DNA of 64,000 nt, from assembly GCA_029266425.1 (NCBI GenBank), contig JAQSWY010000003.1, positions 103,071 through 167,070 of the forward strand, read 5' to 3'. The DNA comes from Xanthobacteraceae bacterium. Its GTDB lineage: Bacteria > Pseudomonadota > Alphaproteobacteria > Rhizobiales > Xanthobacteraceae. Positions 1-8,993 of this stretch are shown piece by piece (position 1 is the stretch's first letter; every line of letters begins with the position of its first letter). The translations under genes were made by a program, and so were the position numbers. The notes below the pieces were generated by a model. That model was not told the DNA's origin. It did not search any database and worked only from the letters and a program-made list of their open reading frames with translations.

Positions 1-733
1 GCACGCGGATGCGGGCATTGTCGATATGGGTGCGCATCGCCTCACGCGCCTCTTCCGCCTCTTCGGCTTCGATCGCCTTCAGGATGCGCAGATGCTCCAT
101 CTGCACCGTTTGCAGCCGTCGCGCGCTGCGGCGGAGTGACAGTTTGCGGGCAAGCTCGATGCCGCGCAGCGTGTGTTCGCCGAAGACGTCCATGGCGTGC
201 ACGAACAGGCGGTTCTGCGTGGCGGCGGCGATGGCGATATGGAACGCCTGATCCGCCTCGCTGCCAATCTCCTCATTGGCGATCACCCGCTCCAGATCAT
301 CGTAGGCGCGCTTGATTCGATCAAGGTCCGCCTCGCTTCGGCGCATCGCCGCGAGGAAGGCGGCCTCGCCCTCCAGCGCGACGCGGAACTCCATGCAGCG
401 CATCAGGTCGGCGACATCGCCGATCGGCGCCAGCAGCGACAGCGCCTGATTGGGCCGGCGCTGGACGTACGAGCCGGAGCCGTGGCGCGAGACCACCACG
501 CCGTCGGCCTGCAACCGCGACAGCGCCTCACGCACCACCGGGCGGGAAACGCCATAGATTTCAGAGAGCTGGCTTTCGGACGGCAGCTTGTCGCCCTCCA
601 CCATGGAGCCGGTGACGATGCGGTCGAGTATCTGCTCGTAGAGCTGGTCGCCGAGGCGCGAGGGCCGCTGCGGCGCTTGCGACGGCCAATCCATCCTGGG
701 CCGCAGCTTGAGTTCGGCGGGTTTCCGGGCCAA
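1..733 (-). CDS. GntR-family (FadR/FCD) transcriptional regulator, 3' end cut by window
   Basis: This is a ligand-responsive DNA-binding repressor of the FadR subfamily. The N-terminal winged helix-turn-helix is clear (LGDQLYEQIL, then LPSESQLSEIYGVSRPVVRE and a GSGSYV wing). An FCD effector domain follows, with the usual metal-ligand pattern (DQAFH, a later EHLRI His and MRTHIDN). The start is read as TTG at 733 because a strong AGGAGG (741-746) lies 7 bases upstream and no ATG in frame is as well placed. The frame is still open at base 1, so the last few residues are missing. It lies downstream of the lactonase and peptide-type ABC operon on the same strand, with an operator-like site just upstream (816-839). 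I infer that it controls the catabolic genes up to about 15.3 kb and itself. Confidence 0.85.
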   Translation of the reverse strand, partial: MARKPAELKLRPRMDWPSQAPQRPSRLGDQLYEQILDRIVTGSMVEGDKLPSESQLSEIYGVSRPVVREALSRLQADGVVVSRHGSGSYVQRRPNQALSLLAPIGDVADLMRCMEFRVALEGEAAFLAAMRRSEADLDRIKRAYDDLERVIANEEIGSEADQAFHIAIAAATQNRLFVHAMDVFGEHTLRGIELARKLSLRRSARRLQTVQMEHLRILKAIEAEEAEEAREAMRTHIDNARIRV

Positions 734-815
734 GCCTCTACCTCCTGTTTTCTTCCGGCTACCACTGGACCGCGCGCTCCAGGCGACTTGAAACCAGTTT
801 GGCGATTCCCTGGTA

Positions 816-839
816 TTTTGTAAAATCGTCCGACAAGTA
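816..839 (-). promoter_or_regulatory. Putative GntR/FCD operator upstream of the regulator gene
   Basis: Read on the minus strand this contains TTGTCGGACGA, an imperfect TTGTC-N-GAC(A/G)A inverted repeat, followed by an AT-rich TTTTACAAAA stretch. The same arrangement occurs at 15248-15271 in front of the uronate-dehydrogenase-like gene, with about 18 of 24 bases identical. Its place in the gap before the GntR gene suggests autoregulation. The binding protein is inferred, not shown. Confidence 0.45.
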
Positions 840-849
840 AAGCTCTATA

Positions 850-1728
850 TTATCCCTTGAAGGACGGCTCCATGACTCCCGTCACGCCCGCATGGACCGC
901 GAACAGGCCGCCGGCCTGCGGCTGGCCCTCCACCGAGGCTGGCCGAATCGAGGTCACATAGATGGTGTCGAGGCGCGGGCCGCCGAACGCCAGCATGCTT
1001 GGCTTGGCGACCGGCATCGCGATGCGGCGATCGACCTCACCCTTCGGCGTGAAGCGAACGATTTCCCGGCCATCATTACCCGCCATCCAGTAGCAGCCCT
1101 CAGCGTCGACCGCGCCGCCGTCCGGGCGGCCGGGCATGCCGTGGGTATCAACGAAGACGCGGCGGTTGGTGATGGCGCCGTCATCAGCGTCGAGATCCCA
1201 TGCCCAGATGGTGCGCACCGCCACATAGGAATCCGAGTGATAAAGCGTGCGCCCGTCCGGGCTGAAGGCGAGGCCGTTGGCGACGAAAAGCCCATCGCAG
1301 ACCCGGGTGCAGCGATGGTCGGCGCTTACCCGGTAGAGCGATCCCATGGTGCGCGAGGGCTGCACCGGGTCCTCCATGCTGCCGACCCAGAAGCGCCCCT
1401 GGAAATCGCAGCGCCCGTCATTCAGCCGGTTGCCCGGCAGATCGGGCTCCGGGCTTGCCAGCGGGGTGAGCGCGCCGCTTTCCAGTTCATAGCGCGCAAG
1501 GCCAGATTTCAGCGCCAGCAGCACGCCGCCATCCTCGTACAAGGCGAACGAGCCGATTGCCTCGGGCAGCGTCCACACCCGGTTGGCGCCGCTCGAGGGG
1601 TCGAAGCGGTTCAGGCGGCCGGCATAGATGTCGATCCAGTAGAGTGCGTTCTCGCGAGGCGACCAGACCGGGCATTCGCCAAGCTCGGCTTTTATATCGA
1701 GCACGCAGTCGACGTCAGGCTGGCTCAT
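850..1728 (-). CDS. SMP-30/gluconolactonase/LRE family lactonase
   Basis: This is a 292-residue six-bladed beta-propeller hydrolase of the regucalcin/gluconolactonase family, whose members open sugar acid lactones using one divalent metal. The metal Glu is in LGECPVW near the N-terminus. The substrate-loop motifs LPGNRLNDGRCD and NGLAFSPDG and a late FGGPRLDTIYVT are all present, so the protein looks intact and cytoplasmic. It is the last gene after the ABC importer, 54 bases behind the ATPase gene, and probably co-transcribed with it. With the uronate-dehydrogenase-like gene at 14.4-15.2 kb, which would make an aldaro-lactone, a lactonase role in the same pathway is a reasonable inference. 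The exact lactone is unknown. Confidence 0.9.
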   Translation of the reverse strand: MSQPDVDCVLDIKAELGECPVWSPRENALYWIDIYAGRLNRFDPSSGANRVWTLPEAIGSFALYEDGGVLLALKSGLARYELESGALTPLASPEPDLPGNRLNDGRCDFQGRFWVGSMEDPVQPSRTMGSLYRVSADHRCTRVCDGLFVANGLAFSPDGRTLYHSDSYVAVRTIWAWDLDADDGAITNRRVFVDTHGMPGRPDGGAVDAEGCYWMAGNDGREIVRFTPKGEVDRRIAMPVAKPSMLAFGGPRLDTIYVTSIRPASVEGQPQAGGLFAVHAGVTGVMEPSFKG

Positions 1729-1782
1729 CGGCGGGTCCCTCGAGGCGTGAAGCGGCTTGCCCGGAATCAGGACCGCCCGAAA

Positions 1783-3525
1783 TCAGGGCGTCGTTTCCAA
1801 CTCATAGCGGATGCGGGTGGTCCTGCCGCGCTGGCGCGGGTCAGGCTTGGGAATGGCGGAAATCAGCGAGCGCGTATAGGCGTGCTGCGGGTCGTCGCAC
1901 ACTGATTGCGTCTCGCCGAGCTCGACGATGCGGCCGCGATGCATCACCGCCACGCGGTCGCACATGTAGCGTATCACCCCGATGTCGTGGCTGATGAACA
2001 CGTAGCTCATGTCCAGCTCCTGGCCGATGTCGAGAAGCAGGTCGAGCACCTGCGCGCGCAGCGACACGTCGAGCGCCGAGGTCGCCTCGTCGGCGACGAT
2101 GAGCTGCGGCTTCAGCGCGATGGCCCGCGCGATGCCGATGCGCTGGCGCTGCCCGCCGCTGAAGGCGTGCGGATAGCGGCGCATCGCCTCGCGCGGCAGC
2201 CCGACGCGCTGGAGCAGTTCGGCCACGCGCTCTTCCAGTTCCGGGCCATGCACGATGCCGTGGTTGCGCAGCGGCTCGGCGACGATCTGCAGCACCGTCA
2301 TGCGCGGATTGAGCGAGGAGAACGGATCCTGGAAGATCATCCGCATGTCACGCCAATACGGCTTGACCGCGGAGCGCGGCAGCGGGGCGAGATCGACGCC
2401 AGCGCTGTCCCGGCCCTTGAAGACGATCCGGCCGGATGTCGGGTCGAGGATGCGCATGATGCAGCGCCCCAGCGTGGTCTTGCCCGACCCGCTCTCGCCG
2501 ACGATGCCGAGCGTCTCGCCGCGCTTGAGCGAAAAGCTGACGCCGTCGAGCGCCTTCACCGGCCCCTCCTGCTTGCGGCCGAAGAAGGGCTGCCGGCCGC
2601 CGAACGACATCGACAGGTTCGACACGTCGAGGATCGCGTCGTCCCGGTTCGACTTCGCCGTCTTGCCGGCGAGGTGCGAGCGCTGCTCCAGCGCCAGCAC
2701 CGAGTTCAGCAACTGCCTGGTGTAGGCGTGCTGGGGCGCGAAGAAGATGTCGTTAACCGGGCCGTGCTCCACCACCTTGCCGCGGTACATCACCGCCACG
2801 TCGTCGGCGATCTCGGCGACCACGCCCATGTCATGGGTGATGAACATCAGCGCCATGCCGTGGAGCGTCTGCAGCCCTTTCATCAAATCGAGAATTTCCG
2901 CCTGCGTGGTCACGTCCAGCGCCGTGGTCGGCTCGTCGGCGATCAGGAGCTTGGGCTCGCACACCAGCGCCATGGCGGTCATGGCGCGCTGGCGCATGCC
3001 GCCGCTGAACTCGAACGGATAGCTGTCGAAACTCTGCTCGGGACGCGGGATCTTGACCTGCGCCAGCATCTCGATCGCCCGCACGCGGGCCTGCGCCCGG
3101 CTCATGGGGCGGTGCAGGCGGATAGCTTCGACGATCTGGTGGCCGATGGTGTGGACCGGGCTCAGGCTCGACATCGGCTCCTGGAAGATCATGCCGATGT
3201 CGCGGCCGCGTATCGCGCGTATCTGCCGGCCCTTGGGGTCGAGCGCGGCAAGGTTCAGGGCAGCGCCATTCGGGCCGGCGCCGTGCAGGAGGATCTCGCC
3301 GCCGATGATGCGGCCGGGCTTCGGCACGATGTTGAGGATCGAGCGGGCGGTGATGCTCTTGCCCGAGCCGCTCTCGCCGACCACGCACAGCGTGCGCCCG
3401 CGCCGCAGCGTGAGATCGATGCCGTCGACCGCCTTCAACACGTCGCGGCCGGTGTCGAACCAGGTCGACAGGTTCTTCACCTCCAGCACTATGTCGTTGG
3501 GCTCGCTCGTCATGCGCTCTGCCAT
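1783..3525 (-). CDS. Peptide/opine-type ABC transporter, fused double ATPase (DppD-DppF type)
   Basis: This cytoplasmic ATPase subunit has two complete ABC domains in one 580-residue chain. Domain 1 (about 10-260) has Walker A GESGSGKS, signature FSGGMRQR and Walker B LLIADEP. Domain 2 (about 300-560) has GESGSGKTT, FSGGQRQR and LIVADEATSALD. Each is followed by the oligopeptide/dipeptide C-terminal extension (HAYTRQLL, HAYTRSLI). Fused ATPases of this kind (GsiA/YejF-like) replace separate DppD and DppF. It starts 1 base from the end of the permease gene, so translation is probably coupled. The importer carries the cluster's substrate; a peptide is not required, since this family also moves opines and oligosaccharides. 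Confidence 0.92.
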   Translation of the reverse strand: MAERMTSEPNDIVLEVKNLSTWFDTGRDVLKAVDGIDLTLRRGRTLCVVGESGSGKSITARSILNIVPKPGRIIGGEILLHGAGPNGAALNLAALDPKGRQIRAIRGRDIGMIFQEPMSSLSPVHTIGHQIVEAIRLHRPMSRAQARVRAIEMLAQVKIPRPEQSFDSYPFEFSGGMRQRAMTAMALVCEPKLLIADEPTTALDVTTQAEILDLMKGLQTLHGMALMFITHDMGVVAEIADDVAVMYRGKVVEHGPVNDIFFAPQHAYTRQLLNSVLALEQRSHLAGKTAKSNRDDAILDVSNLSMSFGGRQPFFGRKQEGPVKALDGVSFSLKRGETLGIVGESGSGKTTLGRCIMRILDPTSGRIVFKGRDSAGVDLAPLPRSAVKPYWRDMRMIFQDPFSSLNPRMTVLQIVAEPLRNHGIVHGPELEERVAELLQRVGLPREAMRRYPHAFSGGQRQRIGIARAIALKPQLIVADEATSALDVSLRAQVLDLLLDIGQELDMSYVFISHDIGVIRYMCDRVAVMHRGRIVELGETQSVCDDPQHAYTRSLISAIPKPDPRQRGRTTRIRYELETTP

Positions 3526-3526
3526 G

Positions 3527-4687
3527 CTATTGCCGGTAGGGATCGGCGGCGTCGCGCAGGCCGTCGCCGACGAAATTCAGGGAAAGCACGGCGATCACCA
3601 CCGCGATGCCCGGGAAGAACAGCCAGGGCGCGGTGGTGATGGAGCGGATGTTCTGCGCTTCCTGCAGCAGCACGCCCCAGCTCACGATCGGCGGCTGCAG
3701 CCCGAGGCCAAGGAAGCTCAAGGCGGTCTCGGCAAGGATCATGGCGGGAATGGCGAGGCTCACCTCGGCGATGATGTGGCTGACAAAAGAGGGAGCCATC
3801 TGGCGGAAGATGATGCGCGGCTCGCTCGCCCCATCCAGCCGTGCGGCGGTGACGAAATCCTCGGTGCGCAGCGACAGGAAGCGGCCGCGTATCACCCGCG
3901 CCAGATTGGTCCAGCCGATCAGCGACAGGATGATGGTGATGGCGAGATAGATGCGCAGGGGCGGCCAGTTGGTCGGCATCGCGGCGGCGAGGCCGAGCCA
4001 GAGCGGGGTCGTCGGCAACGACAGGATGAACTCGATGACGCGCTGGATGATGTTGTCGATCCAGCCGCCATAATAGCCCGATATCCCGCCGAGAATGATG
4101 CCGAGCACCAGGCTCATCGCCACGCCGATGAGGCCGATCGACATGGAAATGCGGGTGCCGTAGATGATACGGCTCAGCATGTCGCGCCCAAGACGGTCGG
4201 CGCCCAGCAGATACATCGGGTCGCCTTTCCTGAGCGGCCCGAACAACCTGGTCTCCAGCGTGAAGATTCCCCACATGTCGTAGGGCTCCGACTTCACGAA
4301 GAAGCCGACCGGATATTTCTGGGTCTCGTCAACCACGAAGATTCGGCGTAGCGCGGTCGGCTCGATGGTCACCTTGTAGCCGTTGACGTGCGGGCCCCAG
4401 ACCAGACTGCCATCGGCGTCGCGGTCGAAGAGGTGCAGCGCTTGCGGCGGCGCATAGGTGTAGCGCGGGGTGAAGGTGTTCGGCGAGAACGGCGCCAGGA
4501 ACTCGCAGAACAGCGCCACCAGCAGGATGAAAGCCAGCACGATGCTGCTCACCATGGCCAGCCGGTGGCGGCGGAATTGCCACCACATGAGCCGCCACTG
4601 CGAGGCTGAAGCCTTGTGCGCCAGTGCCGGGACGTCCGGCGGCAGGTCCGGCAGCAGCGCGGTCGGCGGGGAAGCGTCAGTTGTCAT
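3527..4687 (-). CDS. Peptide/opine-type ABC transporter permease (DppC/OppC family)
   Basis: This 386-residue inner-membrane permease has an N-terminal cytoplasmic stretch and a first membrane helix (MVSSIVLAFILLVALFCEFL). A large periplasmic insert of about 100 residues before the core is typical of the longer OppC-type proteins. The binding-protein-dependent transport domain follows, with the EAA loop around EDFVTAARLDGASEPRII. Its start overlaps the end of the upstream permease by 11 bases and its stop is 1 base from the ATPase start, so the operon is tightly packed. It forms the channel with the DppB-type partner. Confidence 0.92.
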   Translation of the reverse strand: MTTDASPPTALLPDLPPDVPALAHKASASQWRLMWWQFRRHRLAMVSSIVLAFILLVALFCEFLAPFSPNTFTPRYTYAPPQALHLFDRDADGSLVWGPHVNGYKVTIEPTALRRIFVVDETQKYPVGFFVKSEPYDMWGIFTLETRLFGPLRKGDPMYLLGADRLGRDMLSRIIYGTRISMSIGLIGVAMSLVLGIILGGISGYYGGWIDNIIQRVIEFILSLPTTPLWLGLAAAMPTNWPPLRIYLAITIILSLIGWTNLARVIRGRFLSLRTEDFVTAARLDGASEPRIIFRQMAPSFVSHIIAEVSLAIPAMILAETALSFLGLGLQPPIVSWGVLLQEAQNIRSITTAPWLFFPGIAVVIAVLSLNFVGDGLRDAADPYRQ

Positions 4688-5663
4688 AGCGGATCCGCGG
4701 GTCGAACCACACGAGCAGGATGTCCGACAGCAGCGTGCCGATCAGCACCAGGATGCACTGGAACATGATGAGGGCGCCGCCGAGATACATGTCCTGTGTC
4801 TTCAGCGCCTGTATCAGGATCGGCCCGGCGGTCGGCAGGCTCAGCACGCTGGAGACAATCACGTCGCCCGACACCAGCACCGGCAGGATCCAGCCGACGG
4901 TCGAGATGAAGGGATTGAGCGCCACCCGCGTCGGGTAGCGCAGTATAAGCTTCAGTTCCGGCAGGCCTTTGGCGCGGCCGGTCTCGACATAGGGCTTGCC
5001 GAGTTCGTCGAGCAGATTGGCTCTCATGATGCGCACCAGCGAAGCGATGCCGGCGACCCCGAGCACCACGACCGGAATCCACAGATGGGTGAGCAGGTCG
5101 CCCACCCTGCCGAGATCCCACGGCGCGTTCACATAGTCCGGTGAGAACAGCCCGCCGACCGAATAGCCGAGGAACTCGACCGACAGATACATGACGAACA
5201 GAGCGAGCAGGAAGTTCGGCGTCGCCATGCCGAGGAAGCAGAGGAAGGTGATGATGTAGTCGCCGATGCTATATTGCCGAACGGCGGAATAGATCCCGAT
5301 CGGAAAGGCGACGATCCACACGAACATCAAGGTGCAGAAGGCGACCAGCGCTGTCATGCCCAGCCGGTTCCAGATGATGTCGGAGACCGGCGTGCGATAC
5401 TCGAACGACATGCCGAGATCGCCGTGGAGCGCATTGCCGACCCAGCGGAAATATTGGACCACCATCGGCTGGTCCAACCCGTAGCGCAGCCGCATGGCGT
5501 CGAGCGTCGCGGGGTCCGCGGGCGAGCCGGAAGTGGCGAGGTCGGCGGCGTAGCTGGTGACGAAATCGCCGGGCGGCAACTGGATGATGGTGAAGGCGAC
5601 GACCGACACCGCGAAGAAGGACGGGATCATCCAAAGCAGACGGCGAAGGATGAAGCTGAACAC
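4677..5663 (-). CDS. Peptide/opine-type ABC transporter permease (DppB/OppB family)
   Basis: This 328-residue inner-membrane permease begins with the typical first helix (FSFILRRLLWMIPSFFAVSV) and IQLPPGDFV motif of DppB/OppB proteins. The EAA loop is LPYVETGRAKGLPELKLILRY-like (around residues 220-245). I chose the GTG at 5663 because AGGAGG lies 6 bases upstream and the family motif begins right after it. Longer upstream starts would add about 77 residues that resemble the 3' end of the binding-protein gene in another frame. It overlaps the next permease by 11 bases. Confidence 0.9.
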   Translation of the reverse strand: MFSFILRRLLWMIPSFFAVSVVAFTIIQLPPGDFVTSYAADLATSGSPADPATLDAMRLRYGLDQPMVVQYFRWVGNALHGDLGMSFEYRTPVSDIIWNRLGMTALVAFCTLMFVWIVAFPIGIYSAVRQYSIGDYIITFLCFLGMATPNFLLALFVMYLSVEFLGYSVGGLFSPDYVNAPWDLGRVGDLLTHLWIPVVVLGVAGIASLVRIMRANLLDELGKPYVETGRAKGLPELKLILRYPTRVALNPFISTVGWILPVLVSGDVIVSSVLSLPTAGPILIQALKTQDMYLGGALIMFQCILVLIGTLLSDILLVWFDPRIRYDN

Positions 5664-5739
5664 GGTGCCTCCTGCAAGGTCGGAAACGAAAGAGCGCCGG
5701 CTGGTGGAGGCGATGACCGGCCGGCGCCTCCTGTACTCG

Positions 5740-7716
5740 CTACTTCGCCGGATCGAAGTAATAGGTCTCGGTACCGCTCGCCACCGGGGTCGGATAGGTC
5801 CAAGCGAACGGGCGGGGATAGACGTTGTGCAGATTGGTCTTCGACACCGAGTAGAGCGGACCGGGCGAGGAGATGCCGATGGCATAGAATTCATCGGCCG
5901 AGATCTGCAGCAATTGCTGCATCAGCTCGTTCTGCTTCACCGGATCGGCATAGCGGGTGATCTGGCGATAGAGGTCCATCTGCTTCTTGACGATGGCCGG
6001 CGGCTCCTCGCCGGACTTGCCGCCGGAGGCGAACCAGTTACCCCATGGCACCGCAAACAGGGATTCGTTCCAGAACGGGAAGTAGAAGGTCGGTTCGAAC
6101 AGCGCGTCGACCATGCCGCCGCTGCCGAGGAATACCGAGGCGTCCTGCTCATTATTGTCCTTGCGATCGTAGAACAGCGTGCGATCCACGGTCTGGACCT
6201 TGGCGTCGATGCCGACGGCCTGCCAATACTGCGCGGCGAGCTGGGTGGAATCGAGGAAGTCGCCCAGCGCCGGCATCACCATGATGTTGAAGCTGATGCG
6301 CTTGCCGTCCGGCCCGAGGCGGAAGCCGCCGCTGTCCTTCTTCGGATAGGCCTTGTCGAGCGCGGTATTCGCCTTTTCAACGCTATACTCGGTGTACTGC
6401 GTGGCGAGGCGCTCATTATAAAACGGCGACTCCTTGCGCGGGGCCGCCTGCCAGGGCTCGCCCTGCCCGACAAAGGCTGCGTCAATGATCGCCTTGCGGT
6501 CGATCGCGTAGCTGAGGCCGATGCGGAAATCCTTGTTGTTGAAGATCTCACGCTTGACCGGATCCTTGTGAGTCAGGTTCAGCGAGATTATCGTCGTGTT
6601 CATGTCGGCATTCGGGCCGTCGGTGATCTTGATCTTGGCCCTTTCCGCTGCATCGGTGAACACCGCGCGGTTGGAATTGGCGTTGATGTGGCGGTCTTGA
6701 TAGTCGATTTCGCCATTCACCACTTTCAGCACCAGCGTCTGCTTGTCGGCGTTGACCGAGATACGCAGGTCGTTGATGTAGGGAAGCTGGTTACCCTCGG
6801 TATCCACTTTGAAATAATAAGGGTTGCGCACGAGCGTCACGAGCTGGGCGCCGCTGACATAGGGGTCCTTGATGACCCAGGGCTCCATGGTCGGGCGTTC
6901 GGGGTTCTGCCAGCGCTCATTGGCTTCGGTGTCGACAGCGCACTTCTTGATGAACAGCTCGGTCCAGTTCTGCACGCCCGCTGCCTTGATCAGCGCGTCG
7001 ATGCCGGCCTTGTTGTAGGTCGGATGGAACTGCGAGCAGTAGTGCTTGGCCATCATGGTCATCTGCACGCCGTAGACGCTGGCGAGGCGCTGCGGGAACA
7101 GGCCGTAGGGTTCCTTGAAGGTCAGCGTGAAGGTGGTGTCGTCGACCTTGGCGAACTTGGCGAGCTCACCGCCCGCCACAACCCAGTCGACCGCATTCGG
7201 CAGCAATTCCTTGTTGCCGGCGATGTCATTGATAAAGAAGCCGATGTCATCGCTGCCGAACGGCTTGCCATCCGACCATTTCAGGCCCTTGCGCAGCTTG
7301 ATGGTGAAGACGGTCGCGCCGTCATTGCTGGTGACTTCTTCGGCGAGGTTGGGGATGACCTTGCCGCTCCATTCGCGGTCCCAGGCCAGCAGCGGCTCGT
7401 AGCCGGCGATGCGGAAAAGCCAGTTGCGATCGGAACCGCCCACCATGCCGGAACGCCAGGTGCCGCCATAGTTGCCGACCTTCTCGAACGGCGTGACGAC
7501 GCGCGGGCTTTCCGGCAGACGCTCCGCCACTTTCGGCAGCTTGCCGGCCTTGACCAGATCGCCGAGCATCGGCGCTTCCTTATACTCGACGGCGTTCGCC
7601 GCGCTTAGGCTCAGCCATGCGGCACACAGCGCGACCACGCTCGGCAGCAGCGCCGTTCGGCTCGCTTTCCAGCCTCCAGCACCAGTTGTTCGGGGACTAC
7701 GATCACGCACCACCAT
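5740..7716 (-). CDS. ABC transporter substrate-binding protein, peptide/opine/oligosaccharide type (SBP_bac_5)
   Basis: This 658-residue periplasmic binding protein of the DppA/OppA superfamily has a signal peptide at about residues 20-42 (hydrophobic ALLPSVVALCAAWLSLSAANA). The mature part begins with a conserved NYGGTWRSG, then LAEEVTSNDG and TIKLRKGLKWSDGKPF, hallmarks of the family. It is over 100 residues longer than DppA, in the size range of SBPs that bind opines or galactosides (AgpA-like) rather than short peptides; this is inference from length and context. It is the first gene of the importer operon and is transcribed away from the RraA-like gene, with operator-like sites in the 294-base divergent gap. 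Confidence 0.9.
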   Translation of the reverse strand: MVVRDRSPRTTGAGGWKASRTALLPSVVALCAAWLSLSAANAVEYKEAPMLGDLVKAGKLPKVAERLPESPRVVTPFEKVGNYGGTWRSGMVGGSDRNWLFRIAGYEPLLAWDREWSGKVIPNLAEEVTSNDGATVFTIKLRKGLKWSDGKPFGSDDIGFFINDIAGNKELLPNAVDWVVAGGELAKFAKVDDTTFTLTFKEPYGLFPQRLASVYGVQMTMMAKHYCSQFHPTYNKAGIDALIKAAGVQNWTELFIKKCAVDTEANERWQNPERPTMEPWVIKDPYVSGAQLVTLVRNPYYFKVDTEGNQLPYINDLRISVNADKQTLVLKVVNGEIDYQDRHINANSNRAVFTDAAERAKIKITDGPNADMNTTIISLNLTHKDPVKREIFNNKDFRIGLSYAIDRKAIIDAAFVGQGEPWQAAPRKESPFYNERLATQYTEYSVEKANTALDKAYPKKDSGGFRLGPDGKRISFNIMVMPALGDFLDSTQLAAQYWQAVGIDAKVQTVDRTLFYDRKDNNEQDASVFLGSGGMVDALFEPTFYFPFWNESLFAVPWGNWFASGGKSGEEPPAIVKKQMDLYRQITRYADPVKQNELMQQLLQISADEFYAIGISSPGPLYSVSKTNLHNVYPRPFAWTYPTPVASGTETYYFDPAK

Positions 7717-7792
7717 GACAACCTCCGCTGTTCGACTGGGAAATTCCCACCGTTACTTCAGCCTGGGATCGAAGGCTTGCATGACGTACCGA

Positions 7793-7824
7793 ACCTGTCA
7801 ATAATTCATAAACTTGTCAGGCAG
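7793..7824. promoter_or_regulatory. Putative operator, importer-proximal site
   Basis: TTGTCAGGCAG (814-824 of the 7-kb block) is preceded by a second CTGTCAA half-site about 20 bases upstream. It is AT-rich against a GC-rich background and sits about 100 bases upstream of the importer start. It matches the TTGTC-N-GAC type motif seen at 816-839, 13159-13169 and 15248-15271, with one or two changes. Function is inferred from recurrence only. Confidence 0.35.
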
Positions 7825-7960
7825 CTATTAAGCGCCTGATCTTGCCGACGCCGGAATCCCACGAGCCGAGGCACGGTAAAACCTCTTGCCTATCGCTAAG
7901 CAAGCATTCACCTTCCTCGACCGGGACCGGCGGAAACGGCTATAATGCCGGTCTCCGTCA

Positions 7961-7980
7961 GCATGTAAGACGAGTTACTT
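7961..7980 (+). promoter_or_regulatory. Putative operator, aldolase-proximal site
   Basis: ATGTAAGACGA at 7963-7973 matches 10 of 11 bases of TTGTAAGACGA at 15250-15260. It lies about 40 bases before the RraA-like start, a good position for control of that promoter. A TATAAT hexamer occurs at 7940-7945, so this site would overlap the transcription start region, as expected for a repressor. Confidence 0.4.
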
Positions 7981-8010
7981 TAGCGATCCTGCCAGATTTG
8001 GAAGGCGTTC

Positions 8011-8727
8011 ATGAGCACGGCACCTCTTTCGGACGAGACGCGCAGCCTGCTGGCACAGCTCAGCACCGCAACATTGACATCGCAACTCATGGCGCGCGGC
8101 CTACGCAACACCTTCATGCAGGGCGTGCGGCGGCTAACCACTGGCGGGCCCTCCATGGTCGGCGAGGCCTTCACGCTGCGCTACATCCCCTCGCGCGAGG
8201 ATATCGACGTCTCCGCCGTGTTCGAGGACCGCAACCACCCCCAGCGCAAGGCGGTGGAGACGGTGCCGCCGGGCCATGTGATGGTGATCGACTGCCGGCA
8301 GGACAACCGCGCCGCCGGCGCCGGCAGCATCCTCGTCACCCGCATGATGGTGCGCGGCGCAGCGGGGGTCGTCACTGATGGCGGGCTGCGCGACTCGCCC
8401 GCCATCGCCGAGCTGGATTTTCCTGTCTATTGCGCAGGCCCCGCGGCGCCCAGCAACATCACCCGGCATCACGCCGTCGACATCAATGTGCCGATCGGCT
8501 GCGGCGAAGTCCCGGTCTATCCCGGCGACATCATCGTGGGCGACCGCGAGGGCGTCGTCGTCATTCCCCCCCATTTGGCCGATCAGGTCGCCCGCGACGG
8601 CTATGAGCAGTCGCTGATGGAGGATTTCGTGACCGAGCGGGTGATGGCCGGCGAGTCCATCTTCGGCCTCTACCCGGCGAATGCCGAGGGCATGGAACGG
8701 TTCAGGGCGTGGCGGCAGGGGCGCTGA
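8011..8727 (+). CDS. RraA-like protein, probable HMG/CHA-type class II aldolase
   Basis: This 238-residue protein of the RraA/DlpA superfamily belongs to a group that includes 4-hydroxy-4-methyl-2-oxoglutarate and oxaloacetate-forming aldolases as well as RNase E regulators. Characteristic segments are MVGEAFTLRY, GHVMVIDC and the active-site region GAAGVVTDGGLRDSPAI, where the Arg and following Asp bind the oxo-acid and metal in aldolase members. A C-terminal PGDIIVGDREGVVVIP closes the fold. In a catabolic context an aldolase (C-C cleavage of an aldaric-acid-type intermediate) is more likely than RNase control. The gene is divergent from the importer operon. Confidence 0.85.
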   Translation: MSTAPLSDETRSLLAQLSTATLTSQLMARGLRNTFMQGVRRLTTGGPSMVGEAFTLRYIPSREDIDVSAVFEDRNHPQRKAVETVPPGHVMVIDCRQDNRAAGAGSILVTRMMVRGAAGVVTDGGLRDSPAIAELDFPVYCAGPAAPSNITRHHAVDINVPIGCGEVPVYPGDIIVGDREGVVVIPPHLADQVARDGYEQSLMEDFVTERVMAGESIFGLYPANAEGMERFRAWRQGR

Positions 8728-8772
8728 CGGGGGCGGACCGCCTGAGGCGCGCGTTCCGGCCTCAGAGCCTGA

Positions 8773-8810
8773 GCATCCTTCGAGGCTCGGGCCTTGCCCG
8801 AGCGCCTCAG
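8773..8810. repeat. Degenerate REP-like palindrome, family 1
   Basis: CATCCTTCGAGGC, a short GC stem and GCGCCTCAG form an imperfect palindrome of the type described in full at 16316-16437. The distal arm has lost the GGATGAGG end, so this copy looks old. Confidence 0.5.
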
Positions 8811-8851
8811 TGGCTGACCCGCAATTCATCGGAAGGAGAAGCCGGCGATTT

Positions 8852-8939
8852 CCGCCGTCATGACCGGGCTTGTCCGGCCATCCACGGTTGATCCCTCGTC
8901 ACGGGCGGGGATCCCCGGGACAAGCGCGGGGATGACGGG
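8852..8939. repeat. Palindromic intergenic repeat, family 2
   Basis: The element has arms of the form CCGTCATGACCGGGC...GGATGACGG with an inner GGATCCCCGGGACAAGC segment. The same arrangement recurs at 27355, 46706, 55291, 56481, 57496 and 60019. It lies in the gap between the aldolase gene and the convergent flavoprotein gene, where it may also form a transcript-ending hairpin; no T-run is seen. Confidence 0.6.
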
Positions 8940-8993
8940 TCATTTGCTGCATTACGAGCCAGGCTCTCAGAGAGAGCCAGCCGACCTTTCCAC

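Noticed and set aside
1906..3639. Long plus-strand frame opposite the double ATPase gene
   Set aside because: Composition is His/Arg/Ala-rich antisense of ABC ATPase codons, without a ribosome-binding site or domain.
8852..8993. Intrinsic terminator between aldolase and flavoprotein genes
   Set aside because: The hairpin belongs to the family-2 repeat and has no T-run.
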